This document shows, piece by piece, positions 63,082 through 64,000 of a stretch of 64,000 nt of DNA. The DNA is taken from contig JBAIAC010000133.1 in NCBI GenBank assembly GCA_037349315.1, positions 248,001 to 312,000 on the forward strand, written 5' to 3'. Positions within the stretch are counted from its first letter, which is position 1, and the number at the start of each line of letters is the position of its first letter. The position numbers and the translations under genes are program-made. The stretch is from Chelydra serpentina. Taxonomy: Eukaryota; Chordata; Testudines; Chelydridae. Below the pieces are notes generated by a model. It saw nothing but the letters and a program-made list of their open reading frames with translations, was not told the origin of the DNA and did not search any database.

Positions 63082-64000
63082 TGATGCCCAAACCAAAAAT
63101 AGAGATGCTGGTAGCTAAGAAAAATGTTGGTGAAGGGTGTAGCGTGACATCATTTGGAAATGATGGCATCTCTCTACGGCTGGGCCCAGCCACCAGGGGC
63201 ATAGCTCTGTTATGAGCCCAATCAAGTGACCGGAGTGAGGTGCTGGAGTCAAACTGAGTTTCTGGAGCCCAGAGTGCTGGCTGAAGCATCCTGGAGAAAG
63301 TGCTCTGGATATAGGCCAAGTGAAAAGGTCTTGGAGGGAAGCCCAGAAAAATGGAAACACCTCTTGTTAATTCAGATTAATGCTCCTCCATGTCCCTGTG
63401 CAGACAAGCCAGGAGAGTAAAACAGCACTTGACCTTACCGATGCAGTCACAAAGAGACCTCCCATGATCCTGCTTTTCCCTGGACCTCTCTCATAACAGC
63501 ACCTTGAGCAGACAACGTGTAACAGTCTCGCTGCCCCTTGGACCACGTTGGGGGCCTTGCCGGGTCGCTTCCATTAGGATGAGACATTAGCGAGAGGAGA
63601 CAGGTCGAGTCTTGGGGTCAGCTCATTTCAAACGCCCACAAAGTCTTGTTTCCCTGAACACAAGTAGAAGCCAACAACGGCAAGCAGCTTCCTGGCTCAG
63701 AAATCCCCGGTCTGCCCCTCCAATGAGTTCAGTATCCAAGGAGCTCCGTCTCTCTTCTTCCTCTTAGCATCATGCTCACAACTAATTCCTCCTCATCCTC
63801 CTCCGGCTTCCCACGCAAGCAGGCTGCATCCTGCATCCAGCAACTGGCTCAGCTGGCTTTGTGCCTTGGGAAGCCCATCCATTGTGTGCAGCTGTTTTTA
63901 GTGCCCAAAGGCGCTTGGTTGCTCCTTCCGCTGAGCGTGAAAGACGGTGCTTGGCCCCCATTGTCGTTAACGGGATCTGCAGTTGTTTATGGATCCAATT
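63082..64000. other. Unassigned interval to window end
   Basis: No exon, RNA gene or named repeat recognised. Confidence 0.3.

Noticed and set aside
62650..63420. Possible solo LTR
   Set aside because: No terminal TG...CA pair, polyadenylation signal or target duplication could be defined.

Overview
The window is nuclear DNA of a sauropsid vertebrate, most likely a cryptodiran turtle. This rests on three things. CR1-type LINE fragments occur at least seven times. Two tRNA-derived SINEs end in a CR1-like 3' tail, the arrangement described for turtle polIII/SINEs. MIR-like CORE-SINE debris is very dense and carries the head motif 'ggactcctgggttct'. No bacterial operons, rRNA genes or free-standing tRNA genes were seen. 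Species and family assignments are from recognition, not from a database search.

Layout. 0.1-2.0 kb holds a dead CR1 copy with reverse transcriptase. 2-10 kb holds SINE debris, an AT-rich probable regulatory element (3.7-4.4 kb), a GATA tandem array and another CR1 tail. 10-13.5 kb holds a TG-rich array, a CpG-rich patch, a GAAA/GATG purine array and a first block of 76-bp tandem units. 16.8-18.4 kb is a clean 18-copy array of that unit, followed by a homeodomain-rich probable conserved element (18.4-18.9 kb). 19-34 kb is interspersed repeats with a CR1 3' end (21.1-21.5 kb), a perfect 31-bp inverted repeat (24.3 kb), a MITE (25.4 kb), a SINE (28.2 kb) and a possible enhancer (29.3-29.5 kb). 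34-37 kb holds a CR1 tail, possible regulatory DNA, a CCAT-rich minisatellite and a TTTC array. 37.6-42.6 kb is extremely rich in poly-C and poly-G runs and contains the only convincing gene signal. 42.7-64 kb is again repeat debris: Penelope-like fragments, MIR-like SINEs, MITE-like pieces and a nested SINE, with several AT-rich unique islands.

The one strong protein-coding signal is on the minus strand at 40988-41048. It is a short first coding exon with a good ATG context, a signal-peptide-like sequence and a consensus GT donor in phase 1. A CpG-rich leader lies upstream, and the GC skew reverses at its position. The rest of that gene would lie at lower coordinates, and no second exon is recognisable. 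The gene was not identified. A second, much weaker exon candidate is at 50782-51019 (+).

Most long open frames here are simple repeats, minisatellites or low-complexity DNA read as protein, and were rejected. The window reads as a gene-poor, GC-rich, repeat-dense intronic or intergenic region around one promoter, with scattered AT-rich islands that may be developmental regulatory elements.
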